Shown piece after piece: positions 1-9,219 of a DNA stretch of 64,000 nucleotides. The stretch's first letter is position 1, and the number at the start of each line of letters is the position of its first letter. The stretch covers positions 5,141 to 69,140 of the forward strand of contig CAYQBG010000019.1 in the NCBI GenBank assembly GCA_964415675.1, read 5' to 3'. Made by a program: the position numbers and the translations under genes. The notes below the pieces were generated by a model. The model was not told where the DNA came from, ran no database searches, and was given only the letters and a program-made list of their open reading frames with translations. The stretch comes from UBA5336 sp964415675. GTDB lineage: Bacteria > Pseudomonadota > Alphaproteobacteria > Caulobacterales > Hyphomonadaceae.

Positions 1-85
1 CGACATCGTATTCGATGGGAGGCCGGACGGGCAGTTTGAAAAACTATATGGAAACGCTCTACTGGTCCCGGCGGTGTCGCCTTGA
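1..85 (+). CDS. Possible C-terminal tail of a gene entering from the left edge
   Basis: Frame 2 is open from the left edge to a double stop (TGATGA, first stop at 83-85) and encodes about 27 residues ending NALLVPAVSP. No start codon lies in the window, so this would be the end of an upstream gene. The peptide is too short to assign to a family, and third-position GC is unremarkable. Nothing else is recognisable between here and the MscS gene stop at 214. It could equally be non-coding. Confidence 0.25.
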   Translation, partial: DIVFDGRPDGQFEKLYGNALLVPAVSP

Positions 86-213
86 TGACACCTGTGTGCG
101 TGCTTCTGGCCGAACCGGGCGGGACGTGATCGGCGTTAACTCCCTATTCGATCAAATTCTACCGCTAATCTCAGATTGCGGCGAGATGTGGGCGCGATTG
201 CACACTCTGAGTT

Positions 214-1443
214 TCAGGTCTCATTGCCACTTTCCCCGCGCAGGGTCTCGACCTGCGCATGAATGTCGGTGTCATTGGCGCCGGCAATGTAAAGCGTCTG
301 TGTGGGATAGGCGAAACTGATGCCAGCGTCGTGAAACTTGCGGAAGATCGCAAGAAGTACCCGGGATTTCAGGGCTTTGGAGCGATTATAGTCGGGGTTT
401 AGGGCATAGAAGACGAGTTCATAATCCAGCGAGCTCGCGCCATAACCACTCATCGTGCAATACTCGAAATCGGCGCCCTGTATCTCTTTCACGGTCGCTG
501 CCACGATGCCTGGAATCGCTTCGGCCACGTCCGGGGTGGTCTGATAGATGACGCCGAAAGCCAATTCGATACGACGCCGGCCCATCCTCTTCATATTGTG
601 GATCTCATGCTCCAGCAGGAGCGTGTTGTTCATGATGACTTGTTCGCCATTGCGCTCGCGGATTCGGGTCGTCTTGAGGCCGATATCTTCGACCGTGCCC
701 CAGGTGTCGCCATAGCGGATCGTGTCGCCGACCTGGAATGGCTTGTCGAAAATGATCGACAGCGAACTGAACAGGTCGCGGAACATGCCCTGCGCAGCGA
801 GACCGATCGCAATGCCGCCAATACCGAGACCAGCGATCAGCGTGGTCACGTCGGCGCCGACATTGTCGAGGATCAGCAGGAGGGCCACCGACCAGATTGC
901 AACCGACACGAACCATTTGATGATATTGACTGCGGAGGCGAGCGTGGACGCGTCATTGCCCGAACGGCGCACATTGCGGCGCACGACCGAGATCGCTGCC
1001 TCCTGCACCCATTCAGCGATCTGCAGAACACCGGTGAGCACCAGCAACACACCGATAAAGGCCGACACATTTTCCGGCAGCGGCATTAAGCTATTGGTGA
1101 CGCCGAGTGCGATTGCGAAAATGAAATAACCGCGAAAACGACTGACTATCCGCCCGAAAATCTCCGACAGGGATACTTCGTCCTTGCGCGGCAGTTTGGC
1201 GATGAGTTTGGTCAGGCCCCATTTGGCCATATAGAGAAGCGCGATCACGGCAATCGTTAAGCCAAGTGCGATCAGGGCATCGCGCGAGCCTGACTGTAAC
1301 CATCGGGCCAATTCGCTGGCCGCTGTCGTCGCCGATTCGGCAGTGTCAGTGATCGCTCCCGCAACATCGCGCGGTTCGGCGTCCGGCGCCGTCTCCGGCG
1401 GGTTTTCCTGAAGGCGTTGCAAGGGTCGGGTCATCAAGAGCAT
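214..1443 (-). CDS. MscS-family small-conductance mechanosensitive channel
   Basis: This 409-residue inner-membrane protein should gate ion efflux on hypo-osmotic shock. A polar N-terminus is followed by hydrophobic segments near residues 55-75, 105-145 and 175-195. Then comes the Gly/Ala-rich pore helix with the motif GLGIGGIAIGLAAQ and the beta-domain entry FDKPFQVGDTI, both hallmarks of MscS. The C-terminal cytoplasmic vestibule is present. An alternative start three codons later is possible. It is transcribed alone, with the P450 gene upstream on the same strand 45 bases away. The family call is firm; conductance and ion selectivity cannot be read from sequence. Confidence 0.92.
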   Translation of the reverse strand: MLLMTRPLQRLQENPPETAPDAEPRDVAGAITDTAESATTAASELARWLQSGSRDALIALGLTIAVIALLYMAKWGLTKLIAKLPRKDEVSLSEIFGRIVSRFRGYFIFAIALGVTNSLMPLPENVSAFIGVLLVLTGVLQIAEWVQEAAISVVRRNVRRSGNDASTLASAVNIIKWFVSVAIWSVALLLILDNVGADVTTLIAGLGIGGIAIGLAAQGMFRDLFSSLSIIFDKPFQVGDTIRYGDTWGTVEDIGLKTTRIRERNGEQVIMNNTLLLEHEIHNMKRMGRRRIELAFGVIYQTTPDVAEAIPGIVAATVKEIQGADFEYCTMSGYGASSLDYELVFYALNPDYNRSKALKSRVLLAIFRKFHDAGISFAYPTQTLYIAGANDTDIHAQVETLRGESGNET

Positions 1444-1488
1444 GCTGCGGTATTAGCACAGCTGGCAGATCGCCGCGAAGCCTCGCAC

Positions 1489-2730
1489 TCATAATGCCTG
1501 AACCATCAGTTTTTCCAGCCCACGGAAGAATGGAAACGTTCGCCAGACAAGCGGTTCGTCTGGGATCAGAGCAAGACCGGGATATGACTCGAACAGACGC
1601 ATAAAAACCCGTCTGGCTTCCAGCCTGGCGAGTGGCGCGCCGATACAGATATGTGGCCCCCCGCCAAACGCCACATGCGAGGAACGTTTCACGGTGATGT
1701 CGAACAGGTCGGCACTGTCGAACACACGCGGATCGCGATTCGCGGCTGCAAGTGACATCCAGAGCGGCTGGCTCTTCTGCATCGGGCATCCGGCCACTTC
1801 GCGCGCGTCGGGAAGGATGCGAGAGGTCATCGAGACCGGCGCTTCATAGCGCAGCACTTCCTCGACCGCCTGCCCGGCAAGGCCCGGATCGGCCTTCAGC
1901 GCATCAAGCTGCCCGGGATGGGTCAGGAACAGCCAGACGCCATTGCCGATCAGGTCGGTCGTGGTGAGATTGCCGCCGACAAGGAGCGCGATGAGGTTGG
2001 TCACCAGTTCACGGTCGGAGAGCTGCGCCTCACCTGCTCGCTGCAACTGGACCATGTCGGTGACGAGGTCGTCTTCCGGCTCGGCCCGCCGGGACTTTAT
2101 CAGTTTCTCGAAGTAGTGCGTAAGCGCATCCGAGCCGGCCTCCAGCCGCGCGGTCTCTTCGGGCGTGCGCACCGGATTGAGGCCCAGGATCACATCCTCC
2201 GACCATTGGCGGAAATCAGGGAGCCGGTCTTCATCCACCCCGATGATGCGCGCAATCACAAGGACCGGGAGCGGAACGGCGATATGGCTCATCAGGTCAA
2301 ATGGTCCCGCAGCCGGCGCGCGGGCGATAATGTCGTCCACGATGGCTTCGATCTGCGGCTTCGTCGCATTGATCCGGGCATAGAAGGCCCTGGCCAGAGG
2401 CAGGCGGATTCGGGCATGATCAGGATCGTCAAGAAACAGGATGCTGGTGAGCGTGTCATCGTCGCCGCGCCGCTCTTCCTGAAAGCGCGCTGAAATCGAA
2501 CCCGGCTCGGCCTTTGATGGATGGCGCACATAGGAGCGATCATTGACGGCTTCGCGGATGTCGGAATGGCGGGTGAGCAGCCAGACTTTCGCTGCCTCAT
2601 CACGCAGGACACGGCAGGACTCGCGGGCTTGCGCGAGCGGGACATGCGGATCGACGCGCGCTTGCGGGTCGAAAGCGGACAGGCTGATGATGTCGATATC
2701 TGCCGACCGTCTGCCTGTATCTTCTGCCAT
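1489..2730 (-). CDS. Cytochrome P450 (soluble bacterial type)
   Basis: A 413-residue haem monooxygenase of the bacterial soluble class; substrate unknown. Visible landmarks are the I-helix oxygen-binding stretch VGGNLTTTD (residues 251-259), the K-helix ExxR (E291, R294) and the haem-binding loop FGGGPHICIG (355-364) with C362 as axial thiolate. There is no N-terminal membrane anchor. The frame is open 17 codons further upstream, but the start at 2730 is preferred because a strong Shine-Dalgarno (AGGAGGAG) lies just before it. No ferredoxin or reductase partner is adjacent, so electrons must come from a partner encoded elsewhere. Confidence 0.93.
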   Translation of the reverse strand: MAEDTGRRSADIDIISLSAFDPQARVDPHVPLAQARESCRVLRDEAAKVWLLTRHSDIREAVNDRSYVRHPSKAEPGSISARFQEERRGDDDTLTSILFLDDPDHARIRLPLARAFYARINATKPQIEAIVDDIIARAPAAGPFDLMSHIAVPLPVLVIARIIGVDEDRLPDFRQWSEDVILGLNPVRTPEETARLEAGSDALTHYFEKLIKSRRAEPEDDLVTDMVQLQRAGEAQLSDRELVTNLIALLVGGNLTTTDLIGNGVWLFLTHPGQLDALKADPGLAGQAVEEVLRYEAPVSMTSRILPDAREVAGCPMQKSQPLWMSLAAANRDPRVFDSADLFDITVKRSSHVAFGGGPHICIGAPLARLEARRVFMRLFESYPGLALIPDEPLVWRTFPFFRGLEKLMVQAL

Positions 2731-2839
2731 GGGTCTCCTCCTGCGATCTGACTTCCTGCCCGCAACATACGCCATTCCCAAGGGGAAAGAGGAAAGGAAA
2801 ACCTGTCACGCTATTTCCATTGCGCGCGTGCTCGCCTAG

Positions 2840-3709
2840 ATGGCGCGAATGACGGTTCCGATTTTTCCTGCCGGCCTTGCCGAGCTTGCCGGGCATTATG
2901 ACGCCATCCTGTGCGATGTCTGGGGCGTGGTGCACAATGGCCAGGGCGCTTTCGCCGAAAGCTGCCGGGCGCTGCAGGAATACCGCGCACAGGGCGGAAA
3001 GGTCGTGCTGATCACCAATGCGCCGGTGCCGACCGCGCGTGTGACAGCCGTGTTCGATCGGGTCGGCGTCCCGCACGATATTTTCGATGATTGCGCGACC
3101 TCGGGCGATGCGACGCGAAACGAGCTGGCCCGCCGCAATCCCTCATCGGTCTGGATATATGCTGCCGATGGCGGCCTTGAACACGACCGGTTTCTCTATC
3201 AAGGCCTCGGACTTGAGATTGAGCGCTCGGCGAAGGCCGATCTCGTGCTGTGTATAGGCCTGCGCGACCAGTTCGAGGATCATCCGGAAGATTATCGGGC
3301 CGAGATGACAGAGATGGTCGCGGCGGGCCTGACAATGGTCTGCGCCAATCCTGATATCCAGGTGCGTGTCGGCGACAGGCTGGGCTGGTGCGCAGGGGCG
3401 CTGGCGGCGATCTATGAAGAGCTTGGCGGGCAGGTTGTCTATCCTGGCAAGCCGCACCCGGCGATCTATCGGCTTGCGCTCGACAAGCTCGCTGCCATCG
3501 GCGGGACAAAGGAGCGTTCCCGGATCCTCGCCATCGGTGACGGACCGGTGACCGATATTCGAGGCGCTAACAGGGAAGGTCTGGATTGTCTGTATGTCGG
3601 AACAGGACTTGCGCAATATGGCGGTGGGCATTTCGGCGATGAGATCGGCGATCTGCTTGGCGAGAACAGTGTCAGCGCGACCTACGCCATGCCCATTCTG
3701 AAATGGTAA
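2840..3709 (+). CDS. HAD-superfamily class IIA hydrolase (TIGR01459-like)
   Basis: A 289-residue cytosolic HAD hydrolase of the class IIA (NagD-like cap) type, most like the alphaproteobacterial group named TIGR01459. Motif I reads CDVWGVVHNG: the nucleophilic Asp is present, but the usual second acidic residue is Trp, which I recall as a feature of this subgroup. Motif II (VLITNAPVP), the Lys of YPGKPHP and motif IV (IGDGPVTDI) are all visible. The natural substrate is unknown; a sugar phosphate or nucleotide is a guess. It is divergent from the P450 gene and 73 bases before the MaoC gene. Confidence 0.85.
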   Translation: MARMTVPIFPAGLAELAGHYDAILCDVWGVVHNGQGAFAESCRALQEYRAQGGKVVLITNAPVPTARVTAVFDRVGVPHDIFDDCATSGDATRNELARRNPSSVWIYAADGGLEHDRFLYQGLGLEIERSAKADLVLCIGLRDQFEDHPEDYRAEMTEMVAAGLTMVCANPDIQVRVGDRLGWCAGALAAIYEELGGQVVYPGKPHPAIYRLALDKLAAIGGTKERSRILAIGDGPVTDIRGANREGLDCLYVGTGLAQYGGGHFGDEIGDLLGENSVSATYAMPILKW

Positions 3710-3782
3710 GCGTTGCAGTGGCCCCTGTGCTCAAGCTAAACAGCCGGGCCAGGCGGAATTATCAGGGAACGGACGCAGGACA

Positions 3783-4220
3783 ATGACTCAGCCGAAGGGC
3801 TACACTTATGAAGAGCTCCAGATCGGCATGTTCCACGAAACAGAACATGTGATCGAAGAGAGCGACATTCAGGCCTTTGCCGACGTGTCGGGGGACCACA
3901 ATCCGCTGCACATGGATGAGGATTTCGCCAGGACGACCGTGTTTGGTCAGCGCATAGCCCATGGCGCGCTGACGGCGAGCTATATCTCAGGCATACTTGG
4001 CAATAACCTGCCCGGTCCGGGCGCCATCTTCACGCATTTGTCGATGCGATTTCGCCGGCCTGTGTTTATCGGTTCGACAGTGACTGTGCGCGCCGAGGTT
4101 GTCGAGAAGCAGGACAGGGGCAGGCGTGTGACGCTGAAAGTGTCCTGTTCGGTGGATGGCAAACCGGTGATCACCGGCGAGGCGGGCGTGGTCGCGCCTT
4201 CCGGCGCGAGCCAGGTCTAG
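3783..4220 (+). CDS. MaoC-family (R)-specific enoyl-CoA hydratase
   Basis: A 145-residue single hot-dog-fold hydratase. The hydratase-2 signature is intact: ADVSGDHNPLHMDEDFA, with catalytic D38 and H43. Such proteins hydrate trans-2-enoyl-CoA to (R)-3-hydroxyacyl-CoA, as PhaJ does when feeding polyhydroxyalkanoate synthesis. No pha gene is nearby, so that role is not supported by context. A purine-rich GGACGCAGGA precedes the start. ribF begins 10 bases after the stop, so the two genes are probably co-transcribed. Confidence 0.88.
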   Translation: MTQPKGYTYEELQIGMFHETEHVIEESDIQAFADVSGDHNPLHMDEDFARTTVFGQRIAHGALTASYISGILGNNLPGPGAIFTHLSMRFRRPVFIGSTVTVRAEVVEKQDRGRRVTLKVSCSVDGKPVITGEAGVVAPSGASQV

Positions 4221-4230
4221 GCGGTCGGCG

Positions 4231-5166
4231 ATGGCCGTCTACGCCGATTTTCGCCAGCTGCCCGACAGCGCGAAGGGACATTCCATTGCGCTTGGCAACT
4301 TCGATGGGCTTCATGCCGGGCATCTGGCCGTGATCACTGCGGCGCGCCAGGCCGGCAGCCCGCTCGGCGTCGCAACCTTCGAACCACCGCCGCGCGCCTT
4401 TTTCCGCCCAGAGGACCCGCCCTTCCGGATCCTGAGGCCTGAGCGGCGCAACCAGAAGATCCTGGCGGCCGGGGTGGATGCGGTGTTCGAGCTGCCTTTC
4501 AATGGCGACATGGCGGGCATGACCGATGAGGCCTTCGCCCGTGACGTGCTCGCCAGGGGGCTGGGCGCGGCACATGTCTCTGTAGGGTTCGATTTCCGTT
4601 TCGGGCGCGGGCGTATGGGCGATGCGGCCCGCCTTGCCTCGCTCGGCCGCGCGCTCGGCTTCGGCGTGACGATTGTGGAGAAAGTGGACGAGCTTGGCGA
4701 GAAGGCATCCTCGACGGCCATCAGGCAGGCGCTGCAAGCAGGTGAACCGCAGCGCGCGGCGGAGATGCTCGGCCATGCCTGGGTCGCTGACGGCCTTGTC
4801 GAGCATGGCGAAAAACGGGGGCGGACGATTGGCTTCCCGACGGCCAATATTCATCTTCATGATCTTATCCATCCCCGCCATGGCGTTTATGCGGTGATGG
4901 CGCAGCTGGATGGAGAGGCGGAGTGGCGTGCGGGCGTTGCCAATTTCGGGCGCACGCCAACAACTGGCCTGCGCGATGCCTTGCTGGAGACTTATCTGTT
5001 CGATTTCGATGGCGACATATATGGCCGCCACATCAAGGTGGCCCTGATCGCCTTCCTGCGCCCGGAAGAACGATTTGACAATCTTGAAGACATGGTCGCC
5101 CAGATGAAGTGGGATTGCACCGAAGCCGAGCAGGTTCTTGGCGGTACACTGCCGCCACTTCCCTGA
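4231..5166 (+). CDS. ribF: Bifunctional riboflavin kinase / FAD synthetase RibF
   Basis: This 311-residue cytosolic enzyme makes FMN from riboflavin and then FAD. The N-terminal adenylyltransferase half has GNFDGLHAGH and the SSTAIR motif near residue 165. The C-terminal flavokinase half has GRTIGFPTAN followed by GVYAV. Both halves are intact and the length is normal. It follows the MaoC gene by 10 bases. In many bacteria ribF lies near ileS, and ileS is indeed the second gene downstream here. A long antisense frame across it is a GC artefact. Confidence 0.95.
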   Translation: MAVYADFRQLPDSAKGHSIALGNFDGLHAGHLAVITAARQAGSPLGVATFEPPPRAFFRPEDPPFRILRPERRNQKILAAGVDAVFELPFNGDMAGMTDEAFARDVLARGLGAAHVSVGFDFRFGRGRMGDAARLASLGRALGFGVTIVEKVDELGEKASSTAIRQALQAGEPQRAAEMLGHAWVADGLVEHGEKRGRTIGFPTANIHLHDLIHPRHGVYAVMAQLDGEAEWRAGVANFGRTPTTGLRDALLETYLFDFDGDIYGRHIKVALIAFLRPEERFDNLEDMVAQMKWDCTEAEQVLGGTLPPLP

Positions 5167-5254
5167 TCGGGCGAGTGACTTGCTTCGACTCGTTTTCCCC
5201 GGCATGTTCTGCTCGCAATCTGGGATACGCGACGCCCGCGAGGAGGGACGACTC

Positions 5255-5962
5255 ATGAAACTCAAACTGCTTGCTGCCGGTGCGATGGCAATCGCTGTGA
5301 TGCCCGCGCTGGCCCAGGAAACGACGCCGCCCGCCACTGAGGCGCCTGCGGTCGAGAGCCAGCCTCCGGCCACGGACACACCGCAGCCGGTCGCGCCGTC
5401 TCCGGACCCCGCCCCGGCTCCGACGCCGTCTCCGACCCCCACGCCAGCCCCACAAGCCGCCCCGACGCCAGCACCCGCACCCGCCCCGTCCCCCGCAACC
5501 GCTCCATCTTCCCCGCCGGCTGTGGTGATGGATGCCGGGCTCGTGACAGGCGTCGATGTCCAGTGGCTGTCGGATTTCGCCGAGGGGCTTGGGCACACAA
5601 TCATTCAGGCCGCCGCGAACAATGGCGAGGCGGTGGTCCTTGCCGAGGCTGAAGCGGGCCTGAAATACGGTCTGATCGGCAAGGCCTGCATGGCTGAGGG
5701 CGGGTCAGAGTGCAAAGGCCTGCAGATGATGGCGATCTTCACGCCGATGGGCTCGCCGGGCATGGAAGAAATCAACCGGCTCAATTATGAGCGCGCGGCC
5801 GTCAGTGTCTGGATGGTGCCGCCGCAGGAAGGCGTGCCGCCGGAAGTTGGCGTCAACCGCTACCTCATTCTCGATCATGGACAGACCGAGGACAATATTG
5901 CGCTGAATGTCGGGGTCTTCATCGAGGCCGCGCAATATGTGCGTGACTCACTGGAGCAATAG
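5255..5962 (+). CDS. Secreted Pro/Ala/Thr-rich protein with YbjN-like C-terminal domain
   Basis: A 235-residue exported protein. The start at 5255 is chosen because AGGAGGGA lies 7 bases upstream and the product then begins with a clean signal peptide ending in ALAQE (about residue 21). Residues 22-95 are a low-complexity linker of Pro, Ala, Thr and Ser. The C-terminal 140 residues are folded-looking and contain RYLILDHGQTEDN, which resembles the YbjN family; that assignment is from memory of the motif and is tentative. Function is unknown. The linker could span the periplasm or peptidoglycan. It sits between ribF and ileS on the same strand. Confidence 0.7.
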   Translation: MKLKLLAAGAMAIAVMPALAQETTPPATEAPAVESQPPATDTPQPVAPSPDPAPAPTPSPTPTPAPQAAPTPAPAPAPSPATAPSSPPAVVMDAGLVTGVDVQWLSDFAEGLGHTIIQAAANNGEAVVLAEAEAGLKYGLIGKACMAEGGSECKGLQMMAIFTPMGSPGMEEINRLNYERAAVSVWMVPPQEGVPPEVGVNRYLILDHGQTEDNIALNVGVFIEAAQYVRDSLEQ

Positions 5963-6173
5963 GCCAGAGCGATCCGGCGATGGACGCGGCTGCCCGGCTG
6001 CGCTAGACACCGGCGTGTGATAGCCATCAGAGCGTGCATACGAATTACCGGCCCGGTCGGCGGCTGAGGCGTCCTTCAGGGGGCGGCCCGCCGCTGCGCC
6101 GGGTTTCACCTTTTGCCTTCACCGCCGGCGCGACGCCGGTCTGTCACACGCCTTCCAGATTCCGAAAACGCCC

Positions 6174-9173
6174 ATGTCCGAACCCACCGAAGAGACACGC
6201 GATTATCGCGACACCCTGTTCCTGCCCAGCACGGATTTCCCGATGCGTGGCGGCCTTCCCAAGCGCGAGCCCGACTGGATTGCGCGCTGGGACGAGATGA
6301 AGCTGTATGGGCGCCTGCGCGAAGATGCGCGCGCGCGCGACGCGGCACCCTTTATCCTGCATGATGGCCCGCCCTATGCGAACGGGCATATCCATCTCGG
6401 TACGGCGATGAACAAGATCGTCAAGGATATCATTGTCCGCTCCCATCAGATGGCGGGGCTTGATGCATCCTACCGGCCCGGCTGGGACTGTCATGGCCTG
6501 CCGATCGAATGGAAGGTGGAAGAGGAATTCCGCGCCAAGGGGCGCACCAAGGATGACGTGCCGGCCGCCGAGTTCCGGGCCCGCTGCCGCGAATATGCGG
6601 CCAACTGGGTGAAGGTGCAGGCGGGCGAGTTCCGCCATCTCGGCATCGAGGGCGAATGGGACGATCCGTATCTCACCATGGATTATGAGAGCGAGGCGGC
6701 CACGGTCGGCGAATTCCTGCGCGTGGCGATGACGGGCCTTCTGGTGCGCGGGGCCAAGCCGGTGATGTGGAGCCCGGTGGAGCGCACCGCGCTGGCCGAG
6801 GCGGAAGTGGAATATCACGACCGCAAGGTGCCGGTGATCTGGGTGAAGTTTCCGGTGGCCAAGACCGGCGACACTGAATTGCAGCACGCCTCGGTGCTCA
6901 TCTGGACGACGACACCATGGACTATCCCGGCCAATCAGGCGATCGCGTTCAGCCCCGACATCGAATACGGGCTCTACCGTGTCGATGAGGTGATGAGCGA
7001 GGAAGAACTCGGCTTTGCGCCCTATGCCCAGCCGGGCGAGACCCTGATCATGGCCGATGCGCTGGCCGAAAGCGTTTTCGCCGCGGCCAAGGTCAGCGCG
7101 CATAGCCGTATTGGCGATGTCGCTTCTGAAACGCTTCAAGGCATGGTCTGCCGCCATCCGCTGCACGAGACCGGCGAATTCTTCACTCATGACATCCCAC
7201 TCATCTCCGGCGAGCATGTCACCGATGATGCTGGCACGGGCTTTGTCCATTCCGCGCCCGCCCATGGCGAGGAGGATTTCAATGTCTGGGTCGAGAATGG
7301 CCATACGGCGCGCGACATCCGCCAGATCGTCGATGCCGATGGCTGCTACACGCCCGAGGTGCCCCGTTTTGCCGGGCTCGACATCATCCGCACCTCCGGC
7401 AAGAAGCGCGGCCAGCCGGGCAAGGCGAATGATGAGGTGATCAAGGCGCTCGCCGAGAGCGAAAACCTGCTCGCGCGCGGCGTGACCTCCATTCGCGATG
7501 CCCATTCCTGGCGGAGCAAGGCGCCGGTGATCCGCCGCGCCACGCCGCAATGGTTCATCGCCATGGACAAGCCGATTGAGGCTGAAGGCGGCGCCACGCT
7601 GCGCGAACTGGCCCTGAAAGGCATCGATGCGACCGAATTTACCCCGGAATCCGGGCGCACGCGCCTGCGTTCCATGGTCGAGGGGCGGCCGGACTGGCTG
7701 ATCTCGCGCCAGCGCAACTGGGGCGTGCCGATCACCATTTTCGTCAATGAAAAGGGCGAACCGCACACCGCCGCACTGCCGCGCGATCAGGCCGAGGCGG
7801 TCAATGCGCGCATCCTTGAAGCGATCCGCGAAGGCGGTGTCGAGGCCTGGTTCTCGACCCCCGGCGAGGAATTGCTCGGCGAGGCCGCCGGCGCGGGCGA
7901 ATGGGAGAAAGTCACAGACGTGCTCGATGTCTGGTTTGACTCAGGCACAACCCACGCTTTTGCCCTGCGCGCGCGCGGCGTGATCGATGAGGCGAGCGGC
8001 CAGGCCGATGTCTATATGGAAGGCTCCGACCAGCATCGCGGCTGGTTCCAGTCATCCCTGCTGGAGAGCTGCGCGACGCGCGGAATCGCGCCCTACAAGG
8101 CCGTCGTCACCCATGGCTTCATTGTCGATGCCGAGGGCAAGAAGATGTCCAAATCCATCGGCAACACGATCGAGCCGGAACAGGTTCAGAAGCAGTACGG
8201 CATCGAGATCCTGCGCATCTGGACCGCCTCATCGGATTTCACCGAGGATCTGCGTATCTCGGAGGAAATCCTCAAGGGCACGGTCGAGAGCTATCGCCGC
8301 CTGCGCAACACGCTGCGCTACCTGCTCGGCGCGCTGGACGGCTATTCCCCGCAGGTCGAAACCATGCCGCGCGAGACGATGCCGGGCCTTGAGTGCTGGG
8401 TGCTGCACCGGCTGGCTGAACTCGATACGGTCGTCCGCCAGGCCTATGAGCGCTATGATTTCAAGCGGGCCATGGCGGCGCTCATCAATTTCTGCGCGGT
8501 GGACCTCTCGGCGGTCTATTTCGACATCCGCAAGGACAGTCTCTACTGCGATCCGGTGGCCGAAACCGCCGGTGCCTGGGACAGGGAAACCACGATCTAT
8601 GGAGACCGGCGCCGCGCAGTGCGTCACACGATGAGCCTGATCCTTGAGCGACTGCTCACCTGGCTCGCCCCGGTGATGCCTTTCACAACGGAAGAAGCCT
8701 TCCTGGAAAGCCATCTCGCCCGAAATGGCGAAAGCGTGCATCTCATGCAGTTCCCAGGCACGCCGGAGGATTGGCGCGATGAAGCACTGGCGCAGCGATG
8801 GGAGAAGATATTCGAGGTCAGGCGCGTCGTCACCGGCGCGCTGGAGGTCGAGCGGCGCGAGAAGACCATCGGTTCCTCATTGGAGGCGACGCCGGAGGTC
8901 TATGTCACGGACACTAGGCTTGTCGATGTCTTCGAGGGGCTGGCACCGGAGGACATCTTCATCACCTCAGGCGCTGAGCTTATCCATGGCGATGCGCCAG
9001 GCGGGGCCTTCACCCTGGATGAGGTCGAAGGTGTCGGTGTGGTGTTCAGGCCGGCGGGCGGCGTGAAATGCGCGCGAAGCTGGAAATATTTTGACCCGGC
9101 AACAGCGCATCCGGATTTCCCGGACATTACCCCGCGCGACGCGCTTGCGGTCATGGCTCTGAACGGGGCCTGA
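6174..9173 (+). CDS. ileS: Isoleucyl-tRNA synthetase
   Basis: A 999-residue class Ia synthetase that charges tRNA-Ile and edits valine. The HIGH signature appears as GHIHLG in PPYANGHIHLG, and the KMSKS loop is KKMSKSIGN (K657-S661). The editing (CP1) domain contains WTTTPWTIPANQ and GTGFVHSAPAHGEEDF. The C-terminal zinc-finger region is eroded: only one Cys remains, in KCARSW, where the family usually has paired CxxC motifs. The region 5963-6173 upstream contains no other gene and no recognised leader. A terminator hairpin follows at 9191. Confidence 0.97.
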   Translation: MSEPTEETRDYRDTLFLPSTDFPMRGGLPKREPDWIARWDEMKLYGRLREDARARDAAPFILHDGPPYANGHIHLGTAMNKIVKDIIVRSHQMAGLDASYRPGWDCHGLPIEWKVEEEFRAKGRTKDDVPAAEFRARCREYAANWVKVQAGEFRHLGIEGEWDDPYLTMDYESEAATVGEFLRVAMTGLLVRGAKPVMWSPVERTALAEAEVEYHDRKVPVIWVKFPVAKTGDTELQHASVLIWTTTPWTIPANQAIAFSPDIEYGLYRVDEVMSEEELGFAPYAQPGETLIMADALAESVFAAAKVSAHSRIGDVASETLQGMVCRHPLHETGEFFTHDIPLISGEHVTDDAGTGFVHSAPAHGEEDFNVWVENGHTARDIRQIVDADGCYTPEVPRFAGLDIIRTSGKKRGQPGKANDEVIKALAESENLLARGVTSIRDAHSWRSKAPVIRRATPQWFIAMDKPIEAEGGATLRELALKGIDATEFTPESGRTRLRSMVEGRPDWLISRQRNWGVPITIFVNEKGEPHTAALPRDQAEAVNARILEAIREGGVEAWFSTPGEELLGEAAGAGEWEKVTDVLDVWFDSGTTHAFALRARGVIDEASGQADVYMEGSDQHRGWFQSSLLESCATRGIAPYKAVVTHGFIVDAEGKKMSKSIGNTIEPEQVQKQYGIEILRIWTASSDFTEDLRISEEILKGTVESYRRLRNTLRYLLGALDGYSPQVETMPRETMPGLECWVLHRLAELDTVVRQAYERYDFKRAMAALINFCAVDLSAVYFDIRKDSLYCDPVAETAGAWDRETTIYGDRRRAVRHTMSLILERLLTWLAPVMPFTTEEAFLESHLARNGESVHLMQFPGTPEDWRDEALAQRWEKIFEVRRVVTGALEVERREKTIGSSLEATPEVYVTDTRLVDVFEGLAPEDIFITSGAELIHGDAPGGAFTLDEVEGVGVVFRPAGGVKCARSWKYFDPATAHPDFPDITPRDALAVMALNGA

Positions 9174-9190
9174 CCCCGCTTCGGGTGTTC

Positions 9191-9211
9191 GCCCCTCCCA
9201 GCGGGAGGGGC
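9191..9211. terminator. Bidirectional terminator hairpin between ileS and the DUF481 gene
   Basis: A perfect 9-bp inverted repeat, GCCCCTCCC and GGGAGGGGC, with a 3-base loop, lies in the 46 bases between two convergent stops. There is no T-run on either side, so it is terminator-like rather than a textbook intrinsic terminator. Its placement supports a two-way stop. Confidence 0.65.
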
Positions 9212-9219
9212 GAGTGCCG

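Noticed and set aside
4171..5604. 477-codon antisense frame over ribF with Gly/Ala repeats
   Set aside because: The repetitive part is just the complement of the Pro/Ala/Thr linker of the secreted protein; no independent support.
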